This document shows, in pieces, positions 17,851-27,268 of a DNA stretch of 64,000 bases (the stretch's first letter is position 1; each line of letters begins with the position of its first letter). A program made the translations under genes and the position numbers. Location of the stretch: contig NZ_JAPEMB010000001.1 of NCBI RefSeq assembly GCF_026343125.1, forward strand, positions 2,294,001 to 2,358,000. Direction: 5' to 3'. This DNA is from Streptomyces sp. NBC_00094 (GTDB taxonomy: Bacteria; Actinomycetota; Actinomycetes; Streptomycetales; Streptomycetaceae). The notes under the pieces were generated by a model. It searched no databases. It saw nothing but the letters and a program-made list of their open reading frames with translations, and was not told where the DNA came from.

Positions 17851-19194
17851 TCAGACGTCCGTGGCCTCCTTGCCGGTCCGCCACGGGCGGCACAGGCCCA
17901 GGAAGCAGGCGAGGGACAGGGCGGCGCAGGTGAGCTGGACGACCGCCATCGGTACGGCCGTGTGCTCGCCCGCGATGCCGACCAGCGGGGAGGCGACGGC
18001 GCCGACGAGGAACGACGAGGTGCCGAGGAGCGCGGAGGCGGAGCCGGCCGCGTGCCGGGTGCGCATCAGGGCCTGGGCGTTGGTGTTCGGCAGGGCCAGG
18101 CCCATCGCGGACATGAGGACGAAGAGCCCGGCGGCGACCGGGGCGAGCCCGACCTCGCCGAAGACCCCGCTGGTCATGAGGAGCAGCGCGAGGGAGGAGA
18201 GCAGGATGATCCCGATGCCCCAGCCGAGGACCTTGTCGAGGCTGACGCGGCCGACGAGGAGCTTGCCGTTGATCTGGCCGACGATGACGAGACCGACCGA
18301 GTTGAGGCCGAAGAGCAGGCTGAAGGTCTGCGGCGAGGCCCCGTAAAGCTCCTGGACGACGAACGGCGAGGCCGCGATGTATGCGAAGAGGGCCGCGAAG
18401 GCGAGCCCGCCGGCCAGCATGTAGCCGGTGAAGACCCGGTCGGCGAGGAGGCCGCGCATGGTGCGCAGGGCGTCGCCGACACCGCCCTCGTGGCGCCGCT
18501 CGGGCGGCAGCGTCTCGCCGAGGAAGCGCCAGACGACGAGGGTGAGCAGCAGGCCGATGACGGTGAGGACGTGGAAGACGCCCCGCCAGTCGGTGACCCG
18601 CAGGATCTGGCCGCCGATGACGGGCGCGATGACGGGGGCGACGCCGGAGATCAGCATCAGGGTGGAGAAGAAGCGGGCCATCTCGACGCCGTCGTAGAGG
18701 TCGCGGACGACGGCCCGGGCGATGACGATGCCGGCGGCACCCGCGAGGCCCTGGAGCAGCCGGAAGCCGATGAGCAGCTCGGCGGTGGGCGCGAGGGCGC
18801 AGACGGCGGTGGCGAGGACGTACACGACCATGCCGACGAGCAGCGGGCGGCGGCGCCCCCACTTGTCGCTCATGGGGCCGACGACGAGCTGACCGAGGGC
18901 CATGCCGGCGAGGCAGGCGGTGAGGGTGAGCTGGACGGTGGCGGCGGGCGCGTGCAGCGCTCCGGTGACCTCCGGCAGGGCCGGCAGGTACATGTCCATG
19001 GACAGCGGGGGCAGCGCGCTGAGCCCGCCCAGGACGAGGGTGACGAGCAGCCCCACGCGCCGGGCGGCGGCGACCGGGGGGAGCGCAGTGGCTGGGGGTA
19101 TCGGAGCGACCGGGGTGACCGGAGCGGCCGGAGCGCTATCGGATATGTGCCCTCGTGTTGTTTTCTGGCCGCTATCCGGCATCGACTGCTCCAT
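17851..19194 (-). CDS. Bcr/CflA-type multidrug efflux MFS transporter
   Basis: A 447-residue 12-helix major facilitator (DHA1 group). After a 45-residue Pro/Ala N-terminal tail the first helix leads to LSMDMYLPALPEV, the Bcr/CflA D1 motif, and motif A appears as GPMSDKWGRRRPLLVG; ARAVVRDLYDG is the characteristic helix 4-5 region. It exports drugs such as bicyclomycin or florfenicol in known members; the substrate here is unknown. The gene is divergent from the Gfo/Idh/MocA gene with an 81-base gap. Confidence 0.9.
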   Translation of the reverse strand: MEQSMPDSGQKTTRGHISDSAPAAPVTPVAPIPPATALPPVAAARRVGLLVTLVLGGLSALPPLSMDMYLPALPEVTGALHAPAATVQLTLTACLAGMALGQLVVGPMSDKWGRRRPLLVGMVVYVLATAVCALAPTAELLIGFRLLQGLAGAAGIVIARAVVRDLYDGVEMARFFSTLMLISGVAPVIAPVIGGQILRVTDWRGVFHVLTVIGLLLTLVVWRFLGETLPPERRHEGGVGDALRTMRGLLADRVFTGYMLAGGLAFAALFAYIAASPFVVQELYGASPQTFSLLFGLNSVGLVIVGQINGKLLVGRVSLDKVLGWGIGIILLSSLALLLMTSGVFGEVGLAPVAAGLFVLMSAMGLALPNTNAQALMRTRHAAGSASALLGTSSFLVGAVASPLVGIAGEHTAVPMAVVQLTCAALSLACFLGLCRPWRTGKEATDV

Positions 19195-19275
19195 TTCGTT
19201 GAATCCTTGCCTATGCTCTCAGCTCGATCGGCATGGTCGAGACCTCTGTGGGACGGGTGGGGACGAGTGGGGAAC

Positions 19276-20286
19276 ATGAGAGAAACGGTTCGCTGGGGAA
19301 TCCTGGCGACGGGCGGCATCGCGGAGCGGTTCACGACGGACCTGCTGACGCTCGACGGCGCCGAGGTCGTCGCCGTGGCGTCCCGTACGGAAGCGTCCGC
19401 GAAGGCCTTCGCGGACCGGTTCGGGATCCCCCGGGCGTACGGGGAGTGGGCCGGGCTCTTCGCCGACGACTCCGTCGACGTCGTCTACGTGGCGACTCCG
19501 CACCACGCGCACCGGGAGGCGGCCGGCCTCGCCCTGGAGGCGGGAAAGGCGGTGCTCTGCGAGAAGGCTCTCACACTGAACGCCCGGGAGGCAGAGGAGC
19601 TGGTCGGCCTCGCCCGGGACCGTGGCCTCTTCCTGATGGAAGCCATGTGGATGTACTGCAATCCGCTGATCCGGCGGCTCGTGGAGCTGGTGAGGGACGG
19701 GGCCGTCGGCGAAGTCCGGACCGTACAGGCGGACTTCGGGCTCCAGGGCCCCTTCGCCGCCGACCACCGGCTGCGCGACCCGGCCGTGGGCGGCGGGGCG
19801 CTGCTCGACCTGGGCGTGTACCCGGTGTCGTTCGCGCAGCTGCTGCTCGGCGAGCCGGACACGGTCCAGGCGCACGCGCTGATCTCGCCCGAGGGCGTCG
19901 ATCTGAACACGGGCATGCTGCTCGGCTGGGACTCGGGCGCCTCGGCGCTGCTGTCCTGCTCGCTCGTCGCGGACACCCCGCTGACGGCGTCCGTGACGGG
20001 CACGCTCGGCCGGATCGACGTGCCGCGCGGCTTCTTCTTCCCCGAGCGCTTCACGCTGCACAGGGACGGCCGGGAGCCGGAGGAGTTCCTGGCGGGCGAC
20101 GACCCGCACTCCTTCCGGCACGAGGCCACCGAGGTGATGCGCTGCCTGCGGTCGGGCGCGACGGAGTCCCCGCTCGTACCGCTGGACGGCTCGCTCGCGG
20201 TGATGCGGACGCTCGACGCCGTACGGGAGCGCGTCGGCGTCCGCTACCCGCAGGAGGCCCCGGCGCCGGCGGTCACGCGGGGGTGA
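19276..20286 (+). CDS. Gfo/Idh/MocA-family NAD(P)-dependent oxidoreductase
   Basis: A 336-residue enzyme. The Rossmann fold opens with [19 protein letters not shown], and the catalytic EKAL (of the EKP family motif) appears in [20 protein letters not shown] near residue 92. The C-terminal domain carries [21 protein letters not shown], the typical GGGxLxDxGxYP motif. Members oxidise or reduce sugars, inositols or dihydrodiols. ATG 19276 has GGGGA just upstream, and the frame open further upstream is only antisense to the transporter. A strong hairpin follows at 20334. Confidence 0.9.
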   Translation: MRETVRWGILATGGIAERFTTDLLTLDGAEVVAVASRTEASAKAFADRFGIPRAYGEWAGLFADDSVDVVYVATPHHAHREAAGLALEAGKAVLCEKALTLNAREAEELVGLARDRGLFLMEAMWMYCNPLIRRLVELVRDGAVGEVRTVQADFGLQGPFAADHRLRDPAVGGGALLDLGVYPVSFAQLLLGEPDTVQAHALISPEGVDLNTGMLLGWDSGASALLSCSLVADTPLTASVTGTLGRIDVPRGFFFPERFTLHRDGREPEEFLAGDDPHSFRHEATEVMRCLRSGATESPLVPLDGSLAVMRTLDAVRERVGVRYPQEAPAPAVTRG

Positions 20287-20333
20287 GGCCCCGGGCCGGT
20301 GCGCCCCGCCGCCGTGACGTGACGTCCGCTCCC

Positions 20334-20372
20334 CCGGCCGAAGCCGGGGGACTCCCGCCCGGCTTCGGCCGG
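20334..20372 (+). terminator. Hairpin terminator after the Gfo/Idh/MocA gene
   Basis: A perfect 15-bp stem (20334-20348 with 20358-20372) closes a nine-base loop, 48 bases past the stop codon. No T-run follows. Confidence 0.7.
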
Positions 20373-20489
20373 CCGTCACGGCGGTCCCCACCTCCTCGCG
20401 CCGCGGGAAGTCACCGCACGACACGGAGAACATCCACGTGTCGGACGGATGCGTTCACGGGGCACGCGTCTCGCGTACGCTGCGCGGCC

Positions 20490-21233
20490 ATGAGCATCGC
20501 AGTGGTGACGGGAGCGGGGTCGGGCATCGGCCGGAGCGTGGCGCTGGCCCTCGCGGAGGCCGGCTGGTCGGTGGCCCTGGCGGGCCGCAGGGCCGACGCC
20601 CTGGAGGAGACGGCCGCGGCCCTCCCGGCCGGCGACTTCCTGACGGTCCCGACCGACGTGACCTCGGCGGAGGAGGTCGCGGCCCTCTTCGCGGCGGTAC
20701 GCGACCGCTACGGCCGCGTCGACCTGCTCTTCAACAACGCCGGTACGTTCGCGGGCGGCGGCGTCCCCGTCGAGGACCTGGACCCGGAGACCTGGCGCGC
20801 GGTCGTCGACGTCAACCTGACGGGCGCCTTCCTCTGCGCCCAGGCGGCCTTCCGGACCATGAAGGAGCAGGCCCCGCAGGGCGGCCGGATCATCAACAAC
20901 GGCTCGATCTCCGCGCACGTGCCGCGCCCGCACTCGATCGCGTACACGGCGACGAAGCACGCCATGACGGGCCTGACGAAGTCACTGTCCCTCGACGGGC
21001 GCCCGTACCGGATCGCCTGCGGTCAGCTCGACATCGGCAACGCGGCGACCGAGATGACGGCCCGCATGCAGACCGGCATCCTCCAGGCCAACGGCCTGCT
21101 GGCGGCGGAGCCGGTGATGGACGCGGCGGACGTGGCCGCGACGGTGGTGCACATGGCGGCCCTGCCGCTGGAGGCGAACGTCCAGTTCGCGACGGTCATG
21201 GCGACGGCGATGCCGTACATCGGCCGGGGCTAG
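20490..21233 (+). CDS. Short-chain dehydrogenase/reductase
   Basis: A 247-residue classical SDR: cofactor motif TGAGSGIGR (residues 8-16), NNAG in [10 protein letters not shown], the active-site Ser in [12 protein letters not shown] and the YTATK motif (Tyr and Lys). The dinucleotide-binding strand ends in AGRR, favouring NADP(H). ATG 20490 has no recognisable ribosome-binding site in the preceding 15 bases, so a leaderless transcript is possible. The substrate cannot be told. Confidence 0.9.
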   Translation: MSIAVVTGAGSGIGRSVALALAEAGWSVALAGRRADALEETAAALPAGDFLTVPTDVTSAEEVAALFAAVRDRYGRVDLLFNNAGTFAGGGVPVEDLDPETWRAVVDVNLTGAFLCAQAAFRTMKEQAPQGGRIINNGSISAHVPRPHSIAYTATKHAMTGLTKSLSLDGRPYRIACGQLDIGNAATEMTARMQTGILQANGLLAAEPVMDAADVAATVVHMAALPLEANVQFATVMATAMPYIGRG

Positions 21234-21248
21234 GGCGGACACTCAGCA

Positions 21249-21328
21249 GGGCGTCCGGGCATCCCCGGAGCGCCAGGGCCCGTCCAGGGATCCCCAGGGC
21301 GCCAGGGCCCGTCCGGACACCCCCAGGG
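21249..21328. repeat. Degenerate tandem repeat, about 29-bp period
   Basis: CGCCAGGGCCCGTCC at 21271 recurs at 21300 in a 29-bp period, preceded by a more diverged copy from 21249. The block lies between the converging SDR and NTF2-like genes. Confidence 0.7.
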
Positions 21329-21331
21329 CGC

Positions 21332-21655
21332 TCACGCCTGGCCGGTCTCGAAGCGGGCGATCTTCCCGCCGTCGACGGTGAAGTGCCACCGCGTCAGCAT
21401 CTCGCCCCAGGTGTCGTTGCGGTAGCGCACGACGAGGTCGCGGCCGTCGTCGCTCTCGGACTCGACGTCCATGTGCCCGTGCGAGGAGAAGACCTCCCTG
21501 TCGGTCCACTGGCCCAGGTCGCGCTCCGAACCGTCGTCGGACATGCCCGCGCCGGACGTGAGGGCGGCGGCGAAGGCCACCTCGTCGTTGGCGTTGAGGG
21601 CCGTGACGAAGGCACGCACGGCGGGGTCGGAGAGCTGGCTCACGGGGATCGTCAT
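21332..21655 (-). CDS. NTF2/SnoaL-like small protein
   Basis: A 107-residue single-domain protein with the NTF2-like pattern: an N-terminal helix pair (DPAVRAFVTALNANDEVAFAAALTSG) followed by curved beta strands (HGHMDVESESDDGRDLVVRYRNDTWGEMLTRWHFTVDGGKIARFETG). Such proteins are isomerases, cyclases or ligand-binding scaffolds; the pocket residues do not point to one. It converges on the SDR gene. Confidence 0.7.
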   Translation of the reverse strand: MTIPVSQLSDPAVRAFVTALNANDEVAFAAALTSGAGMSDDGSERDLGQWTDREVFSSHGHMDVESESDDGRDLVVRYRNDTWGEMLTRWHFTVDGGKIARFETGQA

Positions 21656-21816
21656 GCCCTAGCCGTACACCGCGGCACCCGCTCCCCCGGGGACCACGGC
21701 CGGGCGCGGGCCGAGTGTCGCCCGGACGCACCTGCGTGTTCCCTGGCCCGCGGCGACTCCGTACCGGCAGGATCGGGGCAATCACCGCAACCACCGCACT
21801 CAGTGCAGGAGGCTCG

Positions 21817-22251
21817 ATGTCGGACATGGTCAAGGTCGTCAGGCTGTACGCGAAGGGGACCCCGGTCGGAGTCCTGGACGGACGGCCGGTCGGCCTCCTC
21901 GTCCAGCAGGAGCAGGCCGCGGAGTGGGCGGTCGGTCCGGCGGGCGAGGGGTTCCGGTTCACCGTGAAGGGAACGGAGGACACCCTCGTGTCGGAGGGCA
22001 CCGACCGGGCCCCGGCCGCCGTCCTGCCCGACGACTCCCCCGCCTCCGTCTGGCGCCTCCAGCGGGTCGACGGGGACGACGTCACCACGATCACCTCGCT
22101 CGCCGACCTCCACGACGGGTTCTACGTCATCGACCAGAACGGTCTCGCCCTCGGCCGCGACCTCTTCGAGGACCGCTCACTGCTCCCCAAGCCCGTCTTC
22201 GTCCGGACGGACGACCGCGACCCGCAGTGGAGGATCGAGATCCTCGCCTGA
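21817..22251 (+). CDS. Small beta-rich protein, I66 protease-inhibitor-like
   Basis: A 144-residue protein without a signal peptide. The C-terminal part, GFYVIDQNGLALGRDLFEDRSLLPKPVF ... WRIEIL (in pieces), resembles the beta-trefoil I66 serine-protease inhibitors (cospin family), which share the EDRSLLPK pattern and a final W-x-I/V-E. ATG 21817 has a strong AGGAGG five bases upstream, so the longer open frame above it is not needed. Identity as an inhibitor is inferred from remembered family patterns and is only moderately supported; the protein is at least a real, well-initiated gene. Confidence 0.6.
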   Translation: MSDMVKVVRLYAKGTPVGVLDGRPVGLLVQQEQAAEWAVGPAGEGFRFTVKGTEDTLVSEGTDRAPAAVLPDDSPASVWRLQRVDGDDVTTITSLADLHDGFYVIDQNGLALGRDLFEDRSLLPKPVFVRTDDRDPQWRIEILA

Positions 22252-22397
22252 GGCCCCGGGGACACGCAACTCGCGTGTCCCGCAAGGCGGTTCCGGCACG
22301 CTTCCGGCGGAGAATTCCGCGCTGCGCGACCGGCCGGCTGGATAGCGTGGCGTACCGGGTCCGACCGCACGACCTGCCCACGCCCCAGGAGTCCGTC

Positions 22398-22739
22398 ATG
22401 CTCGCGTCCCTCAAGTCCTTCAACATGCTGGTGATGTTCCTGCTGGAGCTCTCGGTGTACGCCGCGGCCTCCCTGTGGGGGTTCACCGCGTCCGACAAGT
22501 GGCCGCTGAAGCTGCTCCTCGGCATCGGCGCACCCGTCGCGCTCATAGCCGTGTGGGCGCTGTTCGGGTCGCCGAAGGCGTCCTATCCGGTGCACGGCGC
22601 CGGCCGGGTGGTCCTCGAGGTGCTGTGGTTCGGCAGCGGCGCGGCCGCGCTGGCCGCCTCGGGGAGAACGGGCTGGGCGGTGGCGTTCGCGGGGATCTTC
22701 GTGGTCAACGCGGGACTGCGGCTCCTCTGGAACCAGTGA
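22398..22739 (+). CDS. YrdB/DUF2568-family membrane protein
   Basis: A 113-residue protein with four hydrophobic helices (FNMLVMFLLELSVYAAASLWGF, LLLGIGAPVALIAVWALFG, VVLEVLWFGSGAAALAAS, WAVAFAGIFVVNAGLRLLW), the DUF2568/YrdB pattern. The GSPKASYPVHG loop between helices 2 and 3 is typical. AGGAG lies six bases before ATG 22398. Function unknown. The transcript ends at the shared terminator at 22753. Confidence 0.82.
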   Translation: MLASLKSFNMLVMFLLELSVYAAASLWGFTASDKWPLKLLLGIGAPVALIAVWALFGSPKASYPVHGAGRVVLEVLWFGSGAAALAASGRTGWAVAFAGIFVVNAGLRLLWNQ

Positions 22740-22752
22740 CTCCGGGCACGAG

Positions 22753-22792
22753 AAGGGCCCCCGACCAGGCGACAGCCTGATCAGGGGCCCTT
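22753..22792. terminator. Bidirectional terminator of yrdB-like gene and rnpB
   Basis: An 18-bp stem starting AAGGGCCCC and ending GGGGCCCTT closes a GACA loop, with one mismatch and one wobble. It is 14 bases past the yrdB-like stop and directly beyond the rnpB 3' end, so it can serve both converging transcripts. Confidence 0.82.
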
Positions 22793-22805
22793 CCCACGTT
22801 GACCG

Positions 22806-23210
22806 ACAGACGAGTCGGGCTGTACGCCGGGTTCTGTGCCCCGGGACCTCGCGGTCGTCGGGGCGACGGCCATCCATCTAGGACCGGCGTTGCCACCGGC
22901 CTCCTGCGGTCTACCCGCGGACTCGGGCGAGCAGCCCTCGAACATCCGCGCAGGGACACCGGGGTGTCCCCTCTTGACCTTGCTCCGAGTGGGGTTTACC
23001 TAGCCGCCTGAGTCACCTCAGGCGCTGGTGGTCTCTTACACCACCGTTTCACCCTTACCGAGGACCGAGGTCCCCGGCGGTCTGTTTTCTGTGGCACTGT
23101 CCCGCGGGTCACCCCGGGTGGCCGTTAGCCACCACCCTGCTCTGTGGAGCCCGGACGTTCCTCGGGAGGATCCGAGGATCCTCACGCGGCCGCCCGCCCG
23201 GCTCGTCTGC
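22806..23210 (-). ncRNA. rnpB: RNase P RNA, bacterial class A
   Basis: The roughly 405-base minus-strand sequence is the catalytic RNA that matures tRNA 5' ends. The ends pair as helix P1: GCAGACGAGCCGGGC (5') with GCCCGACTCGTCTGT (3'), one mismatch. Conserved core elements are present: GAGGAACGTCCGGGCTCC, the CAGAAAACAGACCGCC segment, AAGGGTGAAACGGTG and the 3' ACAGAACCCGGCGTACAGCC. End positions are set by P1 and may be off by a few bases. A terminator follows at 22753-22792. Confidence 0.95.
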
Positions 23211-23283
23211 CGTGCCGACCATGCTACCCGCCGCACCGGAGCACGCTTGACCTTGTCGCGACGTCAGGGTTTCTACTGGGGCC

Positions 23284-24033
23284 ATGCGTATCGGCGAGAT
23301 CGCCGCGCTCGTCGGGGTCACCCCTCGGGCCGTGCGGCACTACCACCAGTCGGGGCTGCTGCCCGAGCCCGCGCGGCGGGCCAACGGATACCGGGAGTAC
23401 GGGGTCCGGGACGCCGTGCTGCTCGCGCGGATCCGGCGGCTGACCGAGCTGGGGCTGGGGCTTGACGAGGTACGCGGGGTGCTCGCGGACGACGAGGGGC
23501 GGGGGCTCGTGGAGGTGCTCCGGGAGCTGGAGGAGGACCTCGCGCGGCAGGAGGCGGTGATCCGGGAGCGGCGGGAGCGGCTCGCCGCGCTGCTCGACCG
23601 GGCGCGGGACGGGCTGCTGCCCGCCGAGGGGCCGGTGTCGGCGGAGCTCGGCGAGCTCCTGGCGGGGCTCGGCCCGGTGTCCGGCTCGCCCATGGCGGCG
23701 AAGGACCGCGAGATCCTGGCCCTGCTCGACACGATCGTCCCGGAGGAGGAGCGGGCCCGGCTGATCGGCCTGCTGCACGGGACGGCGGAGTACGCGCACG
23801 AGGTGTACGCGCGCCTCGACGCCCTCGCCGGGGCGGAGCCGGACGACCCGCGGGTGGCGGAGGCCGCCCGGGTGCTCGCCGCCTGCCTGCCGGACGAGAT
23901 GGGCGTGGAACTGCCGGCCGAGGGGGCGGGCGGCCTGGCGGACGTCTTCTTCGGCGACCTCGCCCCGGCCCAGTCCGCCGCCGTCCGCCTCGCGGTACGG
24001 CTCGTCAGGGATCGACAGGAGGGTGACCGATGA
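23284..24033 (+). CDS. MerR-family transcriptional regulator
   Basis: A 249-residue regulator. The winged helix spans about residues 1-70 (MRIGEIAALVGVTPRAVRHYHQSGLL... YREYGVRDAVLLARIRRLTELGLGLDEVRG), followed by the dimerisation coiled coil (ELEEDLARQEAVIRERRERLAALL) and a roughly 130-residue helical effector domain with no cysteine sensor pair. It overlaps the next membrane-protein gene by four bases (ATGA), so that protein is its likely partner or target. Confidence 0.9.
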   Translation: MRIGEIAALVGVTPRAVRHYHQSGLLPEPARRANGYREYGVRDAVLLARIRRLTELGLGLDEVRGVLADDEGRGLVEVLRELEEDLARQEAVIRERRERLAALLDRARDGLLPAEGPVSAELGELLAGLGPVSGSPMAAKDREILALLDTIVPEEERARLIGLLHGTAEYAHEVYARLDALAGAEPDDPRVAEAARVLAACLPDEMGVELPAEGAGGLADVFFGDLAPAQSAAVRLAVRLVRDRQEGDR

Positions 24034-24947
24034 CCGGCTCCGGTGTCCGACGCGTGGGCGAGGCGTACGAGGGCGGGGGCGAGGCGCCGCGAGCCCGGGG
24101 TGTCGAAGCCGGGCTTCTCCGGGGCCTGCGGCTCGTCGCGTACACCGCGCTGCCCGCCGAGCTCGTCCTCGCCGTCTGTCTGGTCGGCGGGGTGCGGATA
24201 CCCGGGGCCGTCCTCGCCGTCGCCGAGGTGCTGGTCGTGGCGCTCATGGCGGGCGAGGGGCTCCTCTACCTCCGGCTGCGGCGGCGCGGGCTCTCCGCCC
24301 GGGAGGCCGTGGCGGAGCTCGTACCCGAGCCGGTGCTCCGGCTCGTCGGGCACGAGCTGCGGCTCATGACGAGCCTCGCGCGGTGGGTCGCGCGGCGGCC
24401 GCACGGAGTGGCCGGCGCGGACGGGGTCTTCCCGCACGCCCGCGACCAGGCCGCCCTGATGTACGGCTTCGCGTTCGTCTGCCTCGTCGAGACGGTCGGC
24501 ATGTCGTACCTGCTCGCCGACTGGCCCGCCGTCCACGCGGTCGTCCTCGTCCTGGACGTCTACACCGTCCTCTTCGTCCTCGGCCTGCACGCGGCCTCCG
24601 TGACCCGCCCGCACGTCCTGACCGGTGACGTCCTGCGGCTGCGCCAGGCCGCGCACGTCGACGTCCCCGTACCGCTCGGCCTCATCGCCGCCGTCCGGCA
24701 CGAGTCGCTCTTCACCCACGAGAAGACCGAGGGCGAGCTGAACCTCGACGTCGGCTCGCAGACCTCCGTCACCATCGAGCTGACGGAGCCGGTCGACGCG
24801 CCCCGGCTGCTCGGCGCGCCCCGGCCCGTACGGACCCTCCGGGTGCACGCGGACGACCCGCGGGCGCTCGTACGGGAGCTCGGGGCGGCCCTCACACGGG
24901 TGCGAACAGCACCTTCGCCGATCCCGGGTCCGCCTCCGCCAGCCTGA
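24030..24947 (+). CDS. Hypothetical membrane protein coupled to MerR
   Basis: A 305-residue protein with four probable helices in two pairs: VAYTALPAELVLAVCLVGG and AVLAVAEVLVVALMAGEGLLYL, then AALMYGFAFVCLVETVGMSYLL and VVLVLDVYTVLFVLGLHAAS. A 75-residue cytosolic region between the pairs includes LVGHELRLMTSLARWVARRPHG, and a soluble C-terminal domain (LNLDVGSQTSVTIELTEPVDAPR) ends in a Pro-rich tail. I do not recognise a named family. The ATGA overlap with the MerR gene implies joint translation. Its last 56 bases overlap the 3' end of the converging RNB gene. Confidence 0.75.
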   Translation: MTGSGVRRVGEAYEGGGEAPRARGVEAGLLRGLRLVAYTALPAELVLAVCLVGGVRIPGAVLAVAEVLVVALMAGEGLLYLRLRRRGLSAREAVAELVPEPVLRLVGHELRLMTSLARWVARRPHGVAGADGVFPHARDQAALMYGFAFVCLVETVGMSYLLADWPAVHAVVLVLDVYTVLFVLGLHAASVTRPHVLTGDVLRLRQAAHVDVPVPLGLIAAVRHESLFTHEKTEGELNLDVGSQTSVTIELTEPVDAPRLLGAPRPVRTLRVHADDPRALVRELGAALTRVRTAPSPIPGPPPPA

Positions 24948-26334
24948 CCCGCAGCCACTCCCCCAGCGGCAGCCCGGCGTCGCCGCCCGCGATCCGGGCG
25001 ACGACCGCCGGGTCCTCCAGGTGGACGGTGCCGACGGCCGGTTCGCGCTCCTTCACGTCGATCACGTACGCGTCGAAGACCTCGCCGACCCGCTCCTTCA
25101 TGAGGGCCGCCTCGACGATGTCGACGCTCTCGCGTTCGACGGTGTTGGCCCGGCGCGAGCCCGTCGCCATCTCGTCGGGGAGCGCGGGCAGCGCGGCCCG
25201 TACCCATTCGGGCGGCTCGTTCCCCGCCACCGCGGCCACGCACAGCTCGCCCGCGTACCGGTCGACGAGCCGGCGCAGCGGCGCGGTGCAGTGCGTGTAC
25301 TCGTCGGCGACGGCCGCGTGCACGGCCGGCGTGGGGATGTGACCGTCGGTGAAGACGGTGTACCCGGCGCCCCGCAGGAGGGTGGTGCACTCCTGGAGGA
25401 ACGCGGAGTGGCGCGGGTTCGTCGGGTCGGCGGAGCGCACGACGTCCGCGTACGAGACGTGGTGCGGCCAGTCGACGCCGAGGGCCCGCGCGGAGCGGCG
25501 CAGCCGGGCGACCGCGCCGTCCGGGGCCGTGGGCAGGGTGCGGAGGATGCCCATGCCGGCGGCGGTCATGAGGTCGGCGGCGGCCATCCCGGTGAGCAGG
25601 GAGATCTGGGCGTTCCAGCCGTCGGCGGGCAGCGGCGCCCGGTAGGCGAGGGAGTACGTGCGGCCGGTCTCGACGATCTCCTGCTCGGGGACGTTGAGGG
25701 AGATCCCGCCGCGCTCGGCTTCGAGGGCCTCGCGGAGCCGCCCGATCTCGCGGAGGAGCGCGAGCGGTTCCTCGGCCGTACCGGAGTCGATCTGCCGCTG
25801 TACGCCCTCGTAGTCGAGCTTGGCGCGGCTGCGGACGAGGGCGCGGCGGACGTCGGTGGCGACCCTGCGCCCCTCGGCGTCGAGGTCGATCCGCCACAGC
25901 AGGGCGGGGCGGGGTTCGCCGGGGAGGAGGCTGGCGGCTCCCTCGGAGAGGACGGCGGGGTGGAGGGGGACCTTGCCGTCGGGGAAGTAGAGGGTGAGGA
26001 CCCGCCGGTGGGCCTCGGCGTCGAGCGCGGAGCCGGGCGCGACGAAGGCGGCGACGTCGGCGATGGCGTAGTGGACGCGGTAGCCGCCGTCGGCCCGCCG
26101 GGCCAGGTGCATGGCCTGGTCGAGGTCGGTGGAGGTGGGCGGGTCGATCGTGAGGAACGGCAGGTCGGTGGCGTCGTACGCGGGGATCCGGGGGGCCTTC
26201 GCGGCGGCCTCGGCCTCGGCGAGGACGGCGGGCGGGAAGGCGTCGGGGATCGCGAGCTCGGTACGGAGTGCGCGCAGGGCGGCCCGGAGCGGAGCCTCGG
26301 CTGCGCCGGTCACGTGGATGTGGCGGCGTGGCAT
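24892..26334 (-). CDS. RNB-domain exoribonuclease (RNase II/R family)
   Basis: A 480-residue 3'-5' exoribonuclease. The RNB catalytic motif appears as TIDPPTSTDLDQAMHL, retaining three of the four Asp of E. coli RNase II (the fourth is Gln), followed by YAIADVAAFV and the DEYTHCTAPLRRLVDRY motif near residue 345. The N-terminal cold-shock domains of canonical RNase II are absent, giving the short actinobacterial form; an S1-like segment may occupy the last 90 residues. ATG 26334 is chosen because the family start MPRRHIHV lies here and upstream sequence is antisense to yaaA. The stop lies 56 bases inside the opposing membrane-protein gene. Confidence 0.88.
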   Translation of the reverse strand: MPRRHIHVTGAAEAPLRAALRALRTELAIPDAFPPAVLAEAEAAAKAPRIPAYDATDLPFLTIDPPTSTDLDQAMHLARRADGGYRVHYAIADVAAFVAPGSALDAEAHRRVLTLYFPDGKVPLHPAVLSEGAASLLPGEPRPALLWRIDLDAEGRRVATDVRRALVRSRAKLDYEGVQRQIDSGTAEEPLALLREIGRLREALEAERGGISLNVPEQEIVETGRTYSLAYRAPLPADGWNAQISLLTGMAAADLMTAAGMGILRTLPTAPDGAVARLRRSARALGVDWPHHVSYADVVRSADPTNPRHSAFLQECTTLLRGAGYTVFTDGHIPTPAVHAAVADEYTHCTAPLRRLVDRYAGELCVAAVAGNEPPEWVRAALPALPDEMATGSRRANTVERESVDIVEAALMKERVGEVFDAYVIDVKEREPAVGTVHLEDPAVVARIAGGDAGLPLGEWLRVRLAEADPGSAKVLFAPV

Positions 26335-26427
26335 GGACCGAGCGTATGGGGAGGGACGGGGTGCGGCACCTCGTAGGCTGGACGGCCGGGGCCGCACCCC
26401 CACCCGTCCGTACGAAGGAGAACCACC

Positions 26428-27195
26428 GTGCTCGTGCTGTTGCCGCCCTCCGAAGGCAAGGCCTCCTCGGGGCGCGGGGCGCCGCTCAAGCCGGAGTCGC
26501 TGTCCCTGCCGGGGCTCGCGGAGGCGCGGGCGGCGGTCCTGGACGAGCTGGTCGAGCTGTGCGCGGCCGACGAGGAGAAGGCGCGGGAGGTCCTCGGCCT
26601 GAGTGAGGGGCTGCGCGGCGAGGTCGCGAAGAACGTGGAGCTGCGGACGGCGGGCGCGCGCCCGGCCGGCGAGGTCTACACGGGCGTCCTGTACGACGCG
26701 CTGGGTCTGGCGACCCTGGACGCGACGGCGCGGAAGCGTGCGGGGCGGTCCCTGCTGGTGTTCTCGGGGCTGTGGGGCGCGGTCCGGGTGACCGACCGGA
26801 TTCCGTCGTACCGCTGCTCGATGGGGGTGAAGCTGCCGGGGCTCGGCGCGCTGGGCGCGCACTGGCGGGGCGCGATGGCGTCGGTGCTGCCGGAGGCGGC
26901 CGGGGACGGGCTCGTCCTGGACCTGCGCTCGTCGGCGTACGCCTCGGCGTGGAAGCCGAAGGGCGAGGTGGCGGCGCGGACGGCGACGGTGCGGGTGCTG
27001 CACGCGCCGACCCGGAAGGTGGTCAGCCACTTCAACAAGGCGACGAAGGGCCGGATCGTGCGGAGCCTCCTGGAGGCGGGCGCGGAGCCGGGTTCGCCGG
27101 AGGAGCTGGCCGAGGTGCTGCGGGATCTGAAGTACGTGGTCGAGGACGGTGGCAAGGCGGGGGCGCTGGACGTGCTGGTGGACGAGATCCACTAG
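26428..27195 (+). CDS. yaaA: YaaA-family peroxide stress protein (DUF328)
   Basis: A 255-residue protein starting LVLLPPSEGK, the signature of the YaaA/UPF0246 family, with later motifs PSYRCSMGVKLPGLGAL and VVSHFNKATKGRIVRSL. E. coli YaaA lowers intracellular free iron during peroxide stress and binds DNA; a similar role is inferred. GTG 26428 has GGAGAA upstream. The gap to the divergent RNB gene is 93 bases. Confidence 0.9.
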   Translation: MLVLLPPSEGKASSGRGAPLKPESLSLPGLAEARAAVLDELVELCAADEEKAREVLGLSEGLRGEVAKNVELRTAGARPAGEVYTGVLYDALGLATLDATARKRAGRSLLVFSGLWGAVRVTDRIPSYRCSMGVKLPGLGALGAHWRGAMASVLPEAAGDGLVLDLRSSAYASAWKPKGEVAARTATVRVLHAPTRKVVSHFNKATKGRIVRSLLEAGAEPGSPEELAEVLRDLKYVVEDGGKAGALDVLVDEIH

Positions 27196-27268
27196 GGCCC
27201 GCCTAGAGTCATTGCATCCTGCGCAACGGTCGTTGCGCGTCACGTTCGTCGTGGGCACGATGAGGCCC

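Noticed and set aside
22806..23210. Small open frames within this segment on both strands.
   Set aside because: The segment is RNase P RNA; paired ends and conserved core sequences explain it.
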